Assembly: GCA_944321495.1 (NCBI GenBank)
Contig: CALULP010000008.1
Span: forward strand, 87,786 to 151,785
Length of the DNA stretch: 64,000 nt
Direction of reading: 5' to 3'
Source: an uncultured Bacteroides sp.
GTDB taxonomy: Bacteria > Bacteroidota > Bacteroidia > Bacteroidales > Bacteroidaceae
Made by a program: the position numbers and the translations under genes. Shown piece after piece: positions 38,815 to 48,276 of the stretch. Under the pieces are notes generated by a model that saw nothing but the letters and a program-made list of their open reading frames with translations, ran no database searches and had not been told where the DNA came from. Each line of letters opens with the position of its first letter. The first letter of the stretch is position 1.

Positions 38815-39576
38815 ATGAAAATCGCACTGATAGGCTACGGCAAGATGGGCAAGGAGATTGAAAAGATTGCCCGCAGCCGCGGACACGAAATCGTAAGCAT
38901 CATCGACGTAAACAACCCCGACGACTTCGACACGCCGGCATTCCGCACGGCCGACGTCGCCATCGAATTCACCAACCCCGCAGCCGCCTACGGCAACTGC
39001 CTGAAAGCCATGACTGCCGGAGTGAAAGTGGTGAGCGGAAGCACGGGCTGGATGAACGAGCACGGCGACGAGATGCGCCGCCTCTGCCGGGAGCAGGGAC
39101 GGACACTGTTCTGGTCCAGCAACTTCAGCCTGGGCGTGGCCATCTTCTCGGCGGTGAACAAATACCTGGCCAAGATAATGAACCAGTTCCCCGGCTACGA
39201 CGTCAGCATGACCGAAACGCACCACGTCCACAAACTCGACGCCCCCAGCGGCACCGCCATCACCCTGGCCGAAAGCATCGTGGAGCACCTCGACCGCAAG
39301 ACGCGCTGGGTGAAAGGCACGCTCCAGGCTCCCGACGGCACCCTGTCGGGCACCACCGCCTGCGCCGCCGACGAACTGCCCGTCAGCTCCATCCGCCGGG
39401 ACGAAGTGCCGGGCATACACACCATCCGCTACGAAAGCGAGGCGGACAGCATCATCCTCACCCACGACGCCAAAAACCGCAGCGGCTTCGCCCTGGGCGC
39501 CGTACTGGCCGCCGAATACACCGCGCAGCACACGGGCTGGCTGGGGATGGAAGACTTGTTCCCGTTTCTGAAATAA
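38815..39576 (+). CDS. dapB: 4-hydroxy-tetrahydrodipicolinate reductase
   Basis: 253 residues. NAD(P)H-dependent step of lysine/diaminopimelate synthesis. Rossmann start MKIALIGYGKMGKEIEKIA, STGWMNE, WSSNFSLGVAIF, the catalytic HH/K motif TETHHVHKLDAPSGTAITLAE and a C-terminal DAKNRSGFALGAVLAAEYT. First gene of dapB-lepB-lepB2-wbqC; 32 bp to lepB. Confidence 0.95.
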   Translation: MKIALIGYGKMGKEIEKIARSRGHEIVSIIDVNNPDDFDTPAFRTADVAIEFTNPAAAYGNCLKAMTAGVKVVSGSTGWMNEHGDEMRRLCREQGRTLFWSSNFSLGVAIFSAVNKYLAKIMNQFPGYDVSMTETHHVHKLDAPSGTAITLAESIVEHLDRKTRWVKGTLQAPDGTLSGTTACAADELPVSSIRRDEVPGIHTIRYESEADSIILTHDAKNRSGFALGAVLAAEYTAQHTGWLGMEDLFPFLK

Positions 39577-39608
39577 AGAAAACCACACAGAAAGATAAAT
39601 AGCCAACA

Positions 39609-41108
39609 ATGAAATCTGCATCAAAGAAACAATGGATAAAACTGGGCATCGTCACCGCCCTCTACCTGCTGTTCCTGCTCTGGGTGCGCAGCTGGCTGGG
39701 ACTGGTCGTACTGCCCTTCATCTTCGACGCCTACATCACCAAGAAGATTCCCTGGGGATGGTGGCGGAAGTCGGAAAACCGCACCGTGCGCAGCGTCATG
39801 AGCTGGGTGGACGCCATCGTATTCGCCCTCGTGGCAGTGTACTTCGTCAACATCTACGTGTTCCAGAACTACCAGATACCTTCGTCCTCGCTGGAAAAAT
39901 CACTGCTGGTGGGCGACTACCTCTACGTCAGCAAGCTGAGCTACGGGCCGCGCGTGCCCAACACGCCCCTGTCCATGCCGCTGACGCAGCACACCATGCC
40001 CCTGCTGAACTGCAAGTCGTACCTGGAATGGCCGCAGTGGAAGTACAAGCGCGTGCCCGGACTGGGACACGTGAAGCAGGGCGACATCGTGGTATTCAAC
40101 TTCCCCGCCGGCGACACCGTGGCGCTCAACAACCAGCAGGAAGACTTCTACAGCCTGGCCTACCGCGAAGGACGCCGCCTCTACCCCAACCCCGTGGACA
40201 TGGACAGCCTGACGCGCAGCGAGCAACGCATGGTGTACGACCTGTATTACAGCAAAGGCAGCGCGCTGGTGCGCTCCAACCCGCAGGTGTACGGCAAAGT
40301 CATCACCCGCCCCGTAGACCGCCGCGAAAACTACGTGAAACGCTGCACCGGCCTGCCGGGCGACACGTTGCAAATCATCGCCGGGCAAGTCTACCTCAAC
40401 GGACAGCCCATGGAGAACCCCAAGGACATGCAGTTCAACTACTTCGTACAGACCACCGGACCGCTCATCACCGACGACATGTTCCGCCAGCTGGGCATCA
40501 GCCGTGACGACCGCTGGCTGATGTCCGACGGCACGGGCGACAACGGCAACACCCCTTACCTGGCATCGCTGGGCCTGAACCCGCACGACCCGTCGGGGAA
40601 AGCCCTGCCCGTATACCACCTGCCCCTGACAAAAGCCATGTACGACGCGCTCAACGCCAACAAGAAACTGGTGCGCCGCATCGTGCGCGAACCGGGCAAC
40701 CTGGGAGGCGACGTCTACCCGCTGAACCTCTACACCCGCTGGACAAGGGATGACTACGGCCCCGTCTGGATTCCGAAGAAAGGCGCCACCATCACCCTCA
40801 CCGAAGACAACCTGCCCCTGTACGAACGCTGCATCCGCGCCTACGAGGGCAACACGCTGGAACAACGCGAAGATGGCATCTACATCAACGGCCAACGGAC
40901 GGACACCTACACCTTCCGGATGGACTACTACTGGATGATGGGCGACAACCGCCACAACTCGCTCGACTCGCGCTACTGGGGCTTCGTGCCCGAAGACCAC
41001 GTGGTGGGCAAGCCCATCGTGGTATGGCTCTCGCTCGACAAAGACCGCGACTGGCTGGACGGCAAGATACGCTGGAACCGCCTGTTCAAGTGGGTACACG
41101 AAGAATAA
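39609..41108 (+). CDS. lepB: Signal peptidase I (large Bacteroidetes form)
   Basis: 499 residues. Two hydrophobic segments (about 11-42 and 66-85) anchor it. Catalytic Ser94 lies in QIPSSSLEKSL and the general-base Lys244 in NYVKRCTGLPGDTL; box E reads MMGDNRHNSLDSRYWGFVPEDHVVG. It cleaves signal peptides from exported proteins. It is larger than E. coli LepB (324 aa) because of long loops between boxes C and D and a ~110-residue stretch before box E. It is followed by a degenerate homologue. Confidence 0.95.
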   Translation: MKSASKKQWIKLGIVTALYLLFLLWVRSWLGLVVLPFIFDAYITKKIPWGWWRKSENRTVRSVMSWVDAIVFALVAVYFVNIYVFQNYQIPSSSLEKSLLVGDYLYVSKLSYGPRVPNTPLSMPLTQHTMPLLNCKSYLEWPQWKYKRVPGLGHVKQGDIVVFNFPAGDTVALNNQQEDFYSLAYREGRRLYPNPVDMDSLTRSEQRMVYDLYYSKGSALVRSNPQVYGKVITRPVDRRENYVKRCTGLPGDTLQIIAGQVYLNGQPMENPKDMQFNYFVQTTGPLITDDMFRQLGISRDDRWLMSDGTGDNGNTPYLASLGLNPHDPSGKALPVYHLPLTKAMYDALNANKKLVRRIVREPGNLGGDVYPLNLYTRWTRDDYGPVWIPKKGATITLTEDNLPLYERCIRAYEGNTLEQREDGIYINGQRTDTYTFRMDYYWMMGDNRHNSLDSRYWGFVPEDHVVGKPIVVWLSLDKDRDWLDGKIRWNRLFKWVHEE

Positions 41109-41134
41109 CCGCGGAACCACCCAACACCTGACGC

Positions 41135-42070
41135 ATGAAGGCCGGAACGAAAATAGCCATCGGAACCGTAGCGGCAGTGCTCACCGTACTGTTGCTGCGC
41201 GGCTGCGTGGCCACGTCCTACCACATCCCCTCGGGCGGCATGGAGAACACGCTGCTGCGCGGCGAACGCATCCTGGTGAACAAGTGGAGCTACGGCCTGC
41301 GCCTGCCCCTCATGTCGTGGTGGGGCTACCACCGCTGGGCGGACAGCCCCGTGGGACGGCAGGACATCGTGGTGTTCAACAATCCCGCCAACCTCAGCCA
41401 ACCCGTCATCGACCGCCGCGAAACCTTCATCGGCCGGTGCATCGGGCTGCCCGGCGACACGCTGAGGGTAGACCCGCTCTTCAACGTGGCCCACACCCCC
41501 AGCCCTCCCGATGAGAAATCGCTCTACGCCTATCCCAAGGCATACGAACGCCGGCTCGACTCGCTACTTGCCGCCCTCTCCATCCACTCCGACGGACTGC
41601 TGGGACAAGACTCCGCCCGCAACATCCGCAGCTTCAGCCGCTACGAATACTACCTGCTGACGCAAGCCATCGACCCGCCCTGCTGGCTGCAACCCGCCGA
41701 CACGGCACCCGGCGACGGCCACCGCCTGCACCCGCTCATCGTGCCCCGCCGGGGCGCCACCCTGCGCGTGCGCCCGTGGAACATCGCCCTGCTGCGCAAC
41801 ACCCTGGTGCTACACGAAGGCAAGCACGCCGAAATCAAAGGCGACACCCTGCTGGTAGAAGGCAAACCCGTCAACTTCTGCCGCTTCACCAAAGACTACT
41901 ATTGGGTAGCCACCGACAACGCCACCAGCATCAGCGGCTCGCGCCTGTTCGGCTTCGTGCCCAAAGACCACATCATCGGGCGCGCAGCCATCGTCTGGTT
42001 CTCCAAAGAAGAAGGCGCCGGGCTGCTGGACGGCTACCGCTGGGACAGGATGTGGACCCGAATCCGATAA
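41135..42070 (+). CDS. S26 signal peptidase homologue lacking both catalytic residues
   Basis: 311 residues with one N-terminal membrane segment (IAIGTVAAVLTVLLLRGC). It aligns box by box with LepB just upstream: YHIPSGGMENTLLRGERILVNKWSYGLRLP, GRQDIVVFNNP, TFIGRCIGLPGDTLRVDP and ATDNATSISGSRLFGFVPKDHIIG. The nucleophile position is Gly35 (E. coli Ser90) and the general-base position is Gly100 (E. coli Lys145). The reading frame is intact, so it looks like a maintained pseudoenzyme, perhaps a LepB partner or substrate binder. That role is inference. Confidence 0.85.
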   Translation: MKAGTKIAIGTVAAVLTVLLLRGCVATSYHIPSGGMENTLLRGERILVNKWSYGLRLPLMSWWGYHRWADSPVGRQDIVVFNNPANLSQPVIDRRETFIGRCIGLPGDTLRVDPLFNVAHTPSPPDEKSLYAYPKAYERRLDSLLAALSIHSDGLLGQDSARNIRSFSRYEYYLLTQAIDPPCWLQPADTAPGDGHRLHPLIVPRRGATLRVRPWNIALLRNTLVLHEGKHAEIKGDTLLVEGKPVNFCRFTKDYYWVATDNATSISGSRLFGFVPKDHIIGRAAIVWFSKEEGAGLLDGYRWDRMWTRIR

Positions 42071-42090
42071 CCCCGCCACTGCGCCGCCTC

Positions 42091-42744
42091 ATGAAAACCG
42101 TCTGCCTCACCACCGCCTACCTCGCCCCCGTGCAATACTACTGCAAGTTGCTGGCCTACGACCGCGCCGTAGTGGAGCAATACGACCACTACGCGAAGCA
42201 GACCTACCGCAACCGCTGCGTCATTGCCGCGCCCGACGGCCCGCTGGCGCTCACCATCCCCACCGTAAAGCCCGACAACCCCAAGTGCCCCGTGCGCGAC
42301 ATCCGCATCTCCGACCACGGCAACTGGCGCCACCTGCACTGGAACGCCCTCGAGTCCGCCTACAACCACACCCCCTTCTTTGAATACTATAAAGACGACT
42401 TCCGTCCCTTCTACGAACAGCGGTACGAGTTCCTTGCCGACTTCAACGAAGCCCTCTGCCACCTGATATGCCCGCTCATCGGCTTCCACCCCAGGCTGGA
42501 GCGCACCACCGCCTACCACGCCACCCTGCCCGACGGCGAGGCCGACGACTTCCGCGAACGCATCCACCCCAAACGCGATTACCTGTCGGACGACCCCGGC
42601 TTCCGCCCCGTGCCCTACTACCAGGTATTCCAGGACCGCCTGGGCTTCCTGCCCAACCTCAGCATCGTCGACCTGCTGTTCAACATGGGGCCGGAAAGCC
42701 TGCTGGTGCTGGAGGCGTGCAGATTTTCCAATAGAACAAAATAG
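42091..42744 (+). CDS. WbqC-like family protein
   Basis: 217 residues from ATG 42091, 20 bp after the signal peptidase homologue. WbqC family pattern: TAYLAPVQYYCKLLAYDRAVVEQYDHYAKQTYRNRCVIAAPDGPLALTIPT, DIRISDHGNWRHLHWNALESAYNHTPFFEYY, and NLSIVDLLFNMGPESLLVL. WbqC was named from O-antigen loci, but its reaction is not established. Here it ends the dapB-lepB operon. Confidence 0.9.
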   Translation: MKTVCLTTAYLAPVQYYCKLLAYDRAVVEQYDHYAKQTYRNRCVIAAPDGPLALTIPTVKPDNPKCPVRDIRISDHGNWRHLHWNALESAYNHTPFFEYYKDDFRPFYEQRYEFLADFNEALCHLICPLIGFHPRLERTTAYHATLPDGEADDFRERIHPKRDYLSDDPGFRPVPYYQVFQDRLGFLPNLSIVDLLFNMGPESLLVLEACRFSNRTK

Positions 42745-42790
42745 AGACTATAGCAAACGGGGTCGAATAGACTGATTCCCAGCACTTGCC

Positions 42791-42874
42791 AGCGCCGTAT
42801 CGCTACCGCGGTAGCGATACGGCGCCACCGTGCCGGCACTGCGGCGCCAGGAAACAGGCGATACTACGCTACCC
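42791..42874. repeat. GTAGCG-type palindromic array, copy 8, with a perfect 34-bp palindrome
   Basis: 42792-42825 is a perfect 34-bp palindrome built from GCGCCGTATCGCTACCG and its complement. A second unit GGCGATACTACGCTACC follows. It lies in the gap before the GH2 promoter. Confidence 0.85.
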
Positions 42875-42944
42875 GGAAAGGGCAGTACCGCTGCCAAGGA
42901 TGAAAAATTTCATGCGGATTGGTAACGCACACGATTTTTTTTCG

Positions 42945-42952
42945 TAGCTTTG
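42945..42952 (+). promoter_or_regulatory. Bacteroides -7 box of the first GH2 gene
   Basis: TAGCTTTG, with TTGG at 42919-42922 as a possible -33 at 22 bp. The start lies ~20-35 bp downstream. Confidence 0.5.
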
Positions 42953-42970
42953 AAGCCTGATACAGAAACC

Positions 42971-45634
42971 ATGAATAGAAAAACCATGAACAAGAGACTG
43001 AAACTACCGCACGCCAACCCCTGCCGGTGGCTGGCAACCGGGGCCTTGTGCCTCGGACTGGCAAGCACCACCTGGGCACAACCCGAAAGCAAGACCATCA
43101 ACGACGGATGGCGCTTCCTGAAAGGCGAATGCGCCGCTGCCGCCGACAGCGCGTTCAACGACGGAGGGTGGACACCCGTCAGCCTGCCGCACACGTGGAA
43201 CGCCGACTCGTACACCGTGAAAGACTATTACCAAGGCCCTGCCTGGTACCGCCGCACAGTCAACATCCCGCAGGACTGGGACGGCAAACAAATCCTGCTG
43301 CACCTGGAGGGCGTCAGCAAGGCCGCAACCGTGCACGTGAACGGACACCGCGCAGGCGAACATGCGGGGGGCTACACCGCCTGCACCTTCGACCTCACCC
43401 CCTACCTGCACCCCGGAGCGCAGAACGTACTGGCCATCCGCGCGGACAACGGCCGCCCGGACATCGCCCCCATCTCGGCGGATTTCACCTTCTTCGGCGG
43501 CATCTACCGCGACGTGTGGCTCACCGCCCTGCCCGCACAGCACTTCAACCGCCTGAACCTCGGCTCGGACGGCATCTTCATCAGCACCCCGCAGGTCAGC
43601 GCGGAAGAAGCCACCCTCGCCATCCGCGGGGAGGTAAGGAACACCGCCCCCGACAAGGCATCGCTGGTGCTGACACACACCATCTACGCCCCCGACGGCA
43701 GCCCGGTGCAGACGCTGGAACAGTCCCTCCGCCTGAAACCCGGCGAGACGCTCGCCTTCCAAACGCAGTCAAAAACCATCCATAACCCCCACCTCTGGAC
43801 CCCCGAAACCCCCAACCTCTACCGCGTGGAAAACCAGCTGCGCGACCGCAAGACGCACGCCCTGCTCGACCGACAGGACCACTACGCCGGCTTCCGCTGG
43901 TTCAGTTTCGACGGCAGCCGGGGCTTCCAGCTCAACGGCAAGCCCTACAAGCTGCGCGGCATCTGCCGCCACCAGGACCAGAAGCCCGTAGGCCCCGCCC
44001 TGAGCGACGAGATGCACCGCCGCGACATGCTGCTCGCCAAGGAGATGGGCGCCAACTTCATCCGCATCTCCCACTACCCGCAGGACGACGCCATCCTCGA
44101 GATGTGCGACCGCCTCGGCATGCTGGCGTGGGAGGAAATCCCCGTCATCAACCTCGTGCCGGACACCCCCGGCTTCGACGACAACTGCGAGCAGAACCTG
44201 CGCGAAATGATACGCCAGCACTACAACCACCCCAGCGTCATCCTGTGGGGATACATGAACGAAATCCTGCTGCGCACCGACATGAAAGACCGCGCCGCCG
44301 TGGACCGCGCGCTGAACCTGGCGCGGCGGCTGGAGCAGGTGCTCCGCGAGGAAGACCCCACGCGCCTCAGCACCATGGCCTTCCACGGCAGCAACGCCTA
44401 CAATGAGACGGGCATCAGCGAAGTGACCGACGTGGTGGGCTGGAACCTGTACAACGGCTGGTACGGGGGCGACCTGGGCGGCTTCGAGAAGTTCCTCGCC
44501 GCCCAGCACAAGCAATACCCCGGGCACCCGATGATTGTCAGCGAATACGGCGCAGGGTCGGACAAGCGCATCCACACCCTGCGGCCCCGTCCGTTCGACT
44601 TCAGCAGCGAGTACCAGCAGACCTACCTGGAGCACTACCTGCCCGTGCTCGAAGAGACGCCCTACGTATGCGGAGGCTCGCACTGGAACTTCGTGGACTT
44701 CGGCTCGGCGGTGCGCGACGAGTCCATGCCCCGCATCAACAACAAGGGACTGCTCTATGCCGACCGCACGCCCAAGGACGTCTACCATTACTACCGGGCA
44801 GCGTGGCGCGAAGACGTGCCCGTGCTGCACATCGCCAGCCGCGACTGGAACCGCCGCGCAGGCGTGCAATCCGCCCCCGGCCAGCCGGTGGTGCAGCCCG
44901 TCAAGGTGTACACCAACCTGAAGGAGGTGGAACTGTTCGTCAACGGGCAGTCCGTAGGCAAGCAGCCGGTGCAGAACTTCAACGCCGTGTTCCAAGTGCC
45001 CTTCAGCCGTAGCGGCGAGCCGCTGCTCACCGCCCGGGGCACCGCCGCCGACGGGCAGGAGGTGCAGGACGCCGTGCGCATCCACTTCACCCTCATCCCC
45101 ACCCGCCTCGATGAGCGGAACCTCGAAGGGCTGGAACTCGCCGTCAACGTGGGCAGCCACTGCTTCTTCACCTCCGACGTGAGCAACCTCACCTGGGTGC
45201 CCGACCAGCCTTACACCCCGGGCAGCTGGGGCCACATAGGCGGCGAGGCCACCTCGACCAACACCGAAATCACAGGCACGCCGGACAACCCGCTCTTCCA
45301 GACCCTGCAGGCAGGCATCGAGGGCTACCGCTTCGACCTGCCCCAAGGCACGTATGAAGTGGAACTGCTCTTTGCCGACATCTTCCGCGCCACCCAGGCC
45401 AGCGCCTACCTGCTGGGCAGCGACAAGGGGCAGGAGGACAGCAACAGCCGGTTCACCATCACCGCCAACGGCCAAGTATTAGAGGCCGGCTTCGCCCCGG
45501 GCAGAGAGAACGGGCACTTCCGCGCCATCCGCCGCAAGTACATCATCCGCAATGACGGCGACGGCATCGAACTGCGCTTCCGCGCCGAAAGCGGCAAGAC
45601 GTTCCTGGGCGGCATCAAGCTGCGCCGGCTGTAA
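42971..45634 (+). CDS. GH2 glycosidase with C-terminal malectin-like domain
   Basis: 887 residues from ATG 42971 (ATG 42986 is also possible). Signal peptide ending ASTTWAQ. N-terminal sugar-binding domain (TINDGWRFLKGE... LPHTWNADSY, AWYRRTV), an Ig-like domain, then the TIM barrel with acid/base Glu431 (LWGYMNEIL) and nucleophile Glu525 (MIVSEYGAGSDKRIH). After a further Ig-like domain the last ~170 residues resemble malectin (RFTITANGQVLEAGFAPG, FLGGIKLRRL), a carbohydrate-binding module. Exo-acting beta-galactosidase or beta-glucuronidase type; the uronate genes downstream favour a uronate glycan. Confidence 0.92.
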   Translation: MNRKTMNKRLKLPHANPCRWLATGALCLGLASTTWAQPESKTINDGWRFLKGECAAAADSAFNDGGWTPVSLPHTWNADSYTVKDYYQGPAWYRRTVNIPQDWDGKQILLHLEGVSKAATVHVNGHRAGEHAGGYTACTFDLTPYLHPGAQNVLAIRADNGRPDIAPISADFTFFGGIYRDVWLTALPAQHFNRLNLGSDGIFISTPQVSAEEATLAIRGEVRNTAPDKASLVLTHTIYAPDGSPVQTLEQSLRLKPGETLAFQTQSKTIHNPHLWTPETPNLYRVENQLRDRKTHALLDRQDHYAGFRWFSFDGSRGFQLNGKPYKLRGICRHQDQKPVGPALSDEMHRRDMLLAKEMGANFIRISHYPQDDAILEMCDRLGMLAWEEIPVINLVPDTPGFDDNCEQNLREMIRQHYNHPSVILWGYMNEILLRTDMKDRAAVDRALNLARRLEQVLREEDPTRLSTMAFHGSNAYNETGISEVTDVVGWNLYNGWYGGDLGGFEKFLAAQHKQYPGHPMIVSEYGAGSDKRIHTLRPRPFDFSSEYQQTYLEHYLPVLEETPYVCGGSHWNFVDFGSAVRDESMPRINNKGLLYADRTPKDVYHYYRAAWREDVPVLHIASRDWNRRAGVQSAPGQPVVQPVKVYTNLKEVELFVNGQSVGKQPVQNFNAVFQVPFSRSGEPLLTARGTAADGQEVQDAVRIHFTLIPTRLDERNLEGLELAVNVGSHCFFTSDVSNLTWVPDQPYTPGSWGHIGGEATSTNTEITGTPDNPLFQTLQAGIEGYRFDLPQGTYEVELLFADIFRATQASAYLLGSDKGQEDSNSRFTITANGQVLEAGFAPGRENGHFRAIRRKYIIRNDGDGIELRFRAESGKTFLGGIKLRRL

Positions 45635-45644
45635 CCGCCGGCCG

Positions 45645-45734
45645 CACGGTAGCGACATACCGCCAGCGCGGTAGCGACGTATCGCCAGCACGGTAGCGAC
45701 GTATCGCCAGCACGGTGGTGATACGCCGCCACCA
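45645..45734. repeat. GTAGCG-type palindromic array, copy 9 (variant)
   Basis: Three ~24-bp units of the type CACGGTAGCGACGTATCGCCAG, then GGTGGTGATACGCCGCCACC. The core is GTAGCG-ACGT-ATCGCC instead of GTAGCG-ATACTA-CGCTAC. It sits between the GH2 and lyase-GH88 genes. Confidence 0.8.
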
Positions 45735-45781
45735 TGCGGGAATTTACACACCCAACAGACACAACATTAAAACCATACAAC

Positions 45782-48112
45782 ATGAAACTCAAGCAAACCA
45801 TCCTGACCCTTGCCCTCGCCCTTGCGACGGGCACATCGCCGGCACAGTCCATCTGGGACGCCGCACACCTGGCAGACGTCAAGCAGTCGCTCGACCAGCC
45901 CTACTACGCTGCCGCCTACCGGTCGCTGCTCCGCCAGGCCGACCGCCTGCTCGACGCCGAGCCCCTCAGCGTGATGATGAAGGACAAGACGCCCGCCAGC
46001 GGCGACAAGCACGACTACCTGAGCCAGGCACGCTACTACTGGCCCGACCCCACCAAGCCCGACGGGCTGCCCTACGTGAACCGCGACGGCGAGTCGAACC
46101 CCGAGCTGAACCGCCTCGACCGCAACCGCCTGGGCGCCACCGCCAGCCGTGTCACCACCCTCTCGCTCGCCTGGTACTTCAGCGGCAACGAAGCCTACGC
46201 CCGCAAGGCCACCGAACTGATACGCGTATGGTTCTTCGACAAGAAGACCCGCATGAACCCCAACCTGGAGTACGCCCAGATGATTCCCGGACGCGACGGC
46301 GGCAAAGGCCGCTGCTACGGCGTGCTGGACAGCTACTCGTTTGTCGAAATGCTCGACGCCGTGCAGCTGCTGGAGCAGTCGGAAGCCTTCACCGCCCGCG
46401 ACTCCAAGCAGCTGAAAGCCTGGTTCGGCAAGCTGCTGCAATGGATACTGACCAGCCCGCAGGGACAGGAAGAATCCGCCCAAAAGAATAACCACGCCAC
46501 CGCCTACGACGCACAGGTCATCGCCCTCGCCCTCTACACCGGCCGCAAAGACGTGGCAAAGGAAATCATCGAGGCTGTCCCCGCCAAGCGCATCTTCACC
46601 CAAGTGGAACCCGACGGCAGCCAGCCTCAGGAACTGCGCCGCACCTTAGGCTTCGGCTACTCGCAATACAACCTCACCCACTTCATCGACATCTTCCGCA
46701 TGGCACAGAAACTGGGTATCCGCATCGACGACGCTACCTCGGCCGACGGGCGAAGCTTCTACAAGGCCCTGGACTTCCTCACCCCCTACGTGGGCAAAGA
46801 AGTCACAGCGTGGCCCTACCAGCAAATCGGCGAATGGGACTACAAGCAGCAGGAACTGTGCAAGGACCTGTACCGCACCTGGCTGCTCCGCCCCGAACGC
46901 ACGGACTACCTGCGCCTGTACCAGGCACACCGCCGCCTCAACCCCGAAGACCGCTTCAACCTGCTCTACGTGCGCCCCACGCTGACGGACAATGCCCTCG
47001 CCGCCGCCTGCCCGCAACTGAAGGTAGCCATGCAGTGTGCCGACAAGGCGCGCAAGGAGCGCGACAACGCCGCCCGGCGCCGCGTCATCCCCCGCAGCAT
47101 CAACAAAGACGGCTCGCTGGCCATGGTACACCCCCACGACTGGTGCTCAGGCTTCTTCGCCGGGTCGCTGTGGCAAGTCTACGCCTATACGCACGATGAC
47201 TACTGGCGCCAGCAGGCTATCACCTGGACGTGGCCCGTGGAAGAAGCCAAATGGCACAGCGGCACGCACGACCTGGGCTTCATGATAGGCGACAGCTTCG
47301 GCAAGGCCTACGAACTGACGGGCGAACGCTCGTACAAAGACGTGATGCTGCAAGCCGCACGCACGCTCAGCACACGCTTCAACCCCACGGTGGGCTGCAT
47401 CCGCTCGTGGGACCACAACGCGGACAAATGGAAATACCCCGTCATCATCGACAACATGATGAACCTCGAAATGCTGTTCCGTGCCACGCAGCTGACGGGC
47501 GACTCCACCTTCTGGCACATTGCCGTGACGCACGCCAACACCACGATGAAGCACCACTTCCGCCCGGACTACTCCTCGTACCACGTGGTGGACTATGACC
47601 CCGAAACGGGCGCCGTGCGCATGCAGTGCACGCACCAAGGCTACAGCGACGACTCCTTCTGGAGCCGCGGACAGTCGTGGGGCCTGTACGGCTACACCAT
47701 GTGCTACCGCTTCACCCGCGATGCCGCCTACCTGCGCCAGGCCACGGGCATTGCCGACTTCATCCTCTCGCTGCCCAACATGCCCGCCGACGGCATCCCC
47801 TACTGGGACATGAAGGCGCCGGGACAGCCCGACATCCCGCGCGACGCTTCGGCAGCCGCCATCATGGCCTCCGCCCTCTACGAGCTGTGCCAGTATGTGC
47901 CCCAAGACAAGGCTGAAAGCTACCGCGCCGCCGCCGACAAGATTATGGAAAGCCTCTTCCGCAGCTACCGCGCCGAACAGGGCACGCACTACGGCTTCCT
48001 GCTGCTGCACAGCACGGGACACCACCCCGGCAACAGCGAGATAGACGTACCCCTGAACTATGCCGACTATTACTACCTGGAAGCGCTGAACCGCAAGCAA
48101 GCACTGAAATAG
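45782..48112 (+). CDS. Alginate-lyase-like domain fused to GH88 unsaturated uronyl hydrolase
   Basis: 776 residues from ATG 45782 with signal peptide (LKQTILTLALALATGTSPAQS). Residues ~20-390 match the alginate_lyase (alpha/alpha barrel, PF05426-type) family: SARYYWPDP-like segment, RDGESNPELNRLDRNRL, and the active-site motif N236-N237-H238 in KNNHATAYDAQV. Residues ~435-770 are GH88: HDWCSGFFAGSLW, D497 in GTHDLGFMIGD, D557 in IIDNMMNLEML, SFWSRGQSWGLYGY and DASAAAIMASALYEL. The lyase would create unsaturated uronyl ends and GH88 would remove them. The pairing of both steps in one chain is noteworthy. Confidence 0.88.
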   Translation: MKLKQTILTLALALATGTSPAQSIWDAAHLADVKQSLDQPYYAAAYRSLLRQADRLLDAEPLSVMMKDKTPASGDKHDYLSQARYYWPDPTKPDGLPYVNRDGESNPELNRLDRNRLGATASRVTTLSLAWYFSGNEAYARKATELIRVWFFDKKTRMNPNLEYAQMIPGRDGGKGRCYGVLDSYSFVEMLDAVQLLEQSEAFTARDSKQLKAWFGKLLQWILTSPQGQEESAQKNNHATAYDAQVIALALYTGRKDVAKEIIEAVPAKRIFTQVEPDGSQPQELRRTLGFGYSQYNLTHFIDIFRMAQKLGIRIDDATSADGRSFYKALDFLTPYVGKEVTAWPYQQIGEWDYKQQELCKDLYRTWLLRPERTDYLRLYQAHRRLNPEDRFNLLYVRPTLTDNALAAACPQLKVAMQCADKARKERDNAARRRVIPRSINKDGSLAMVHPHDWCSGFFAGSLWQVYAYTHDDYWRQQAITWTWPVEEAKWHSGTHDLGFMIGDSFGKAYELTGERSYKDVMLQAARTLSTRFNPTVGCIRSWDHNADKWKYPVIIDNMMNLEMLFRATQLTGDSTFWHIAVTHANTTMKHHFRPDYSSYHVVDYDPETGAVRMQCTHQGYSDDSFWSRGQSWGLYGYTMCYRFTRDAAYLRQATGIADFILSLPNMPADGIPYWDMKAPGQPDIPRDASAAAIMASALYELCQYVPQDKAESYRAAADKIMESLFRSYRAEQGTHYGFLLLHSTGHHPGNSEIDVPLNYADYYYLEALNRKQALK

Positions 48113-48272
48113 CGATTAGCGGTTAGTGATGAGTGATTAATGTGCGGGCGATAAGAAGGCAATGAGAATTCAGTTACTTCTGCATTTTGATTCACCCTCA
48201 ATTCAGTCAACACAGCCCGTTAACCTCTCATCACTAACCATTAATCACTAAACACTAATCACTAAACACTAA
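48112..48272. repeat. GATTAGCGGTTAGTGAT-type inverted repeat
   Basis: The left part (48112-48141) with AGCGGTTAGTGATGAGTGATTAA faces CTCATCACTAACCATTAATCACT (48227-48249), followed by ACTAAACACTAATCACTAAACACTAAACAC. Same word set as 27290-27362. It fills the gap up to the second GH2 gene; no gene or clear promoter seen. Confidence 0.65.
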
Positions 48273-48276
48273 ACAC

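Noticed and set aside
41135-42070. Second active signal peptidase I
   Set aside because: Gly occupies both the serine and the lysine positions, so normal Ser/Lys catalysis is not possible.
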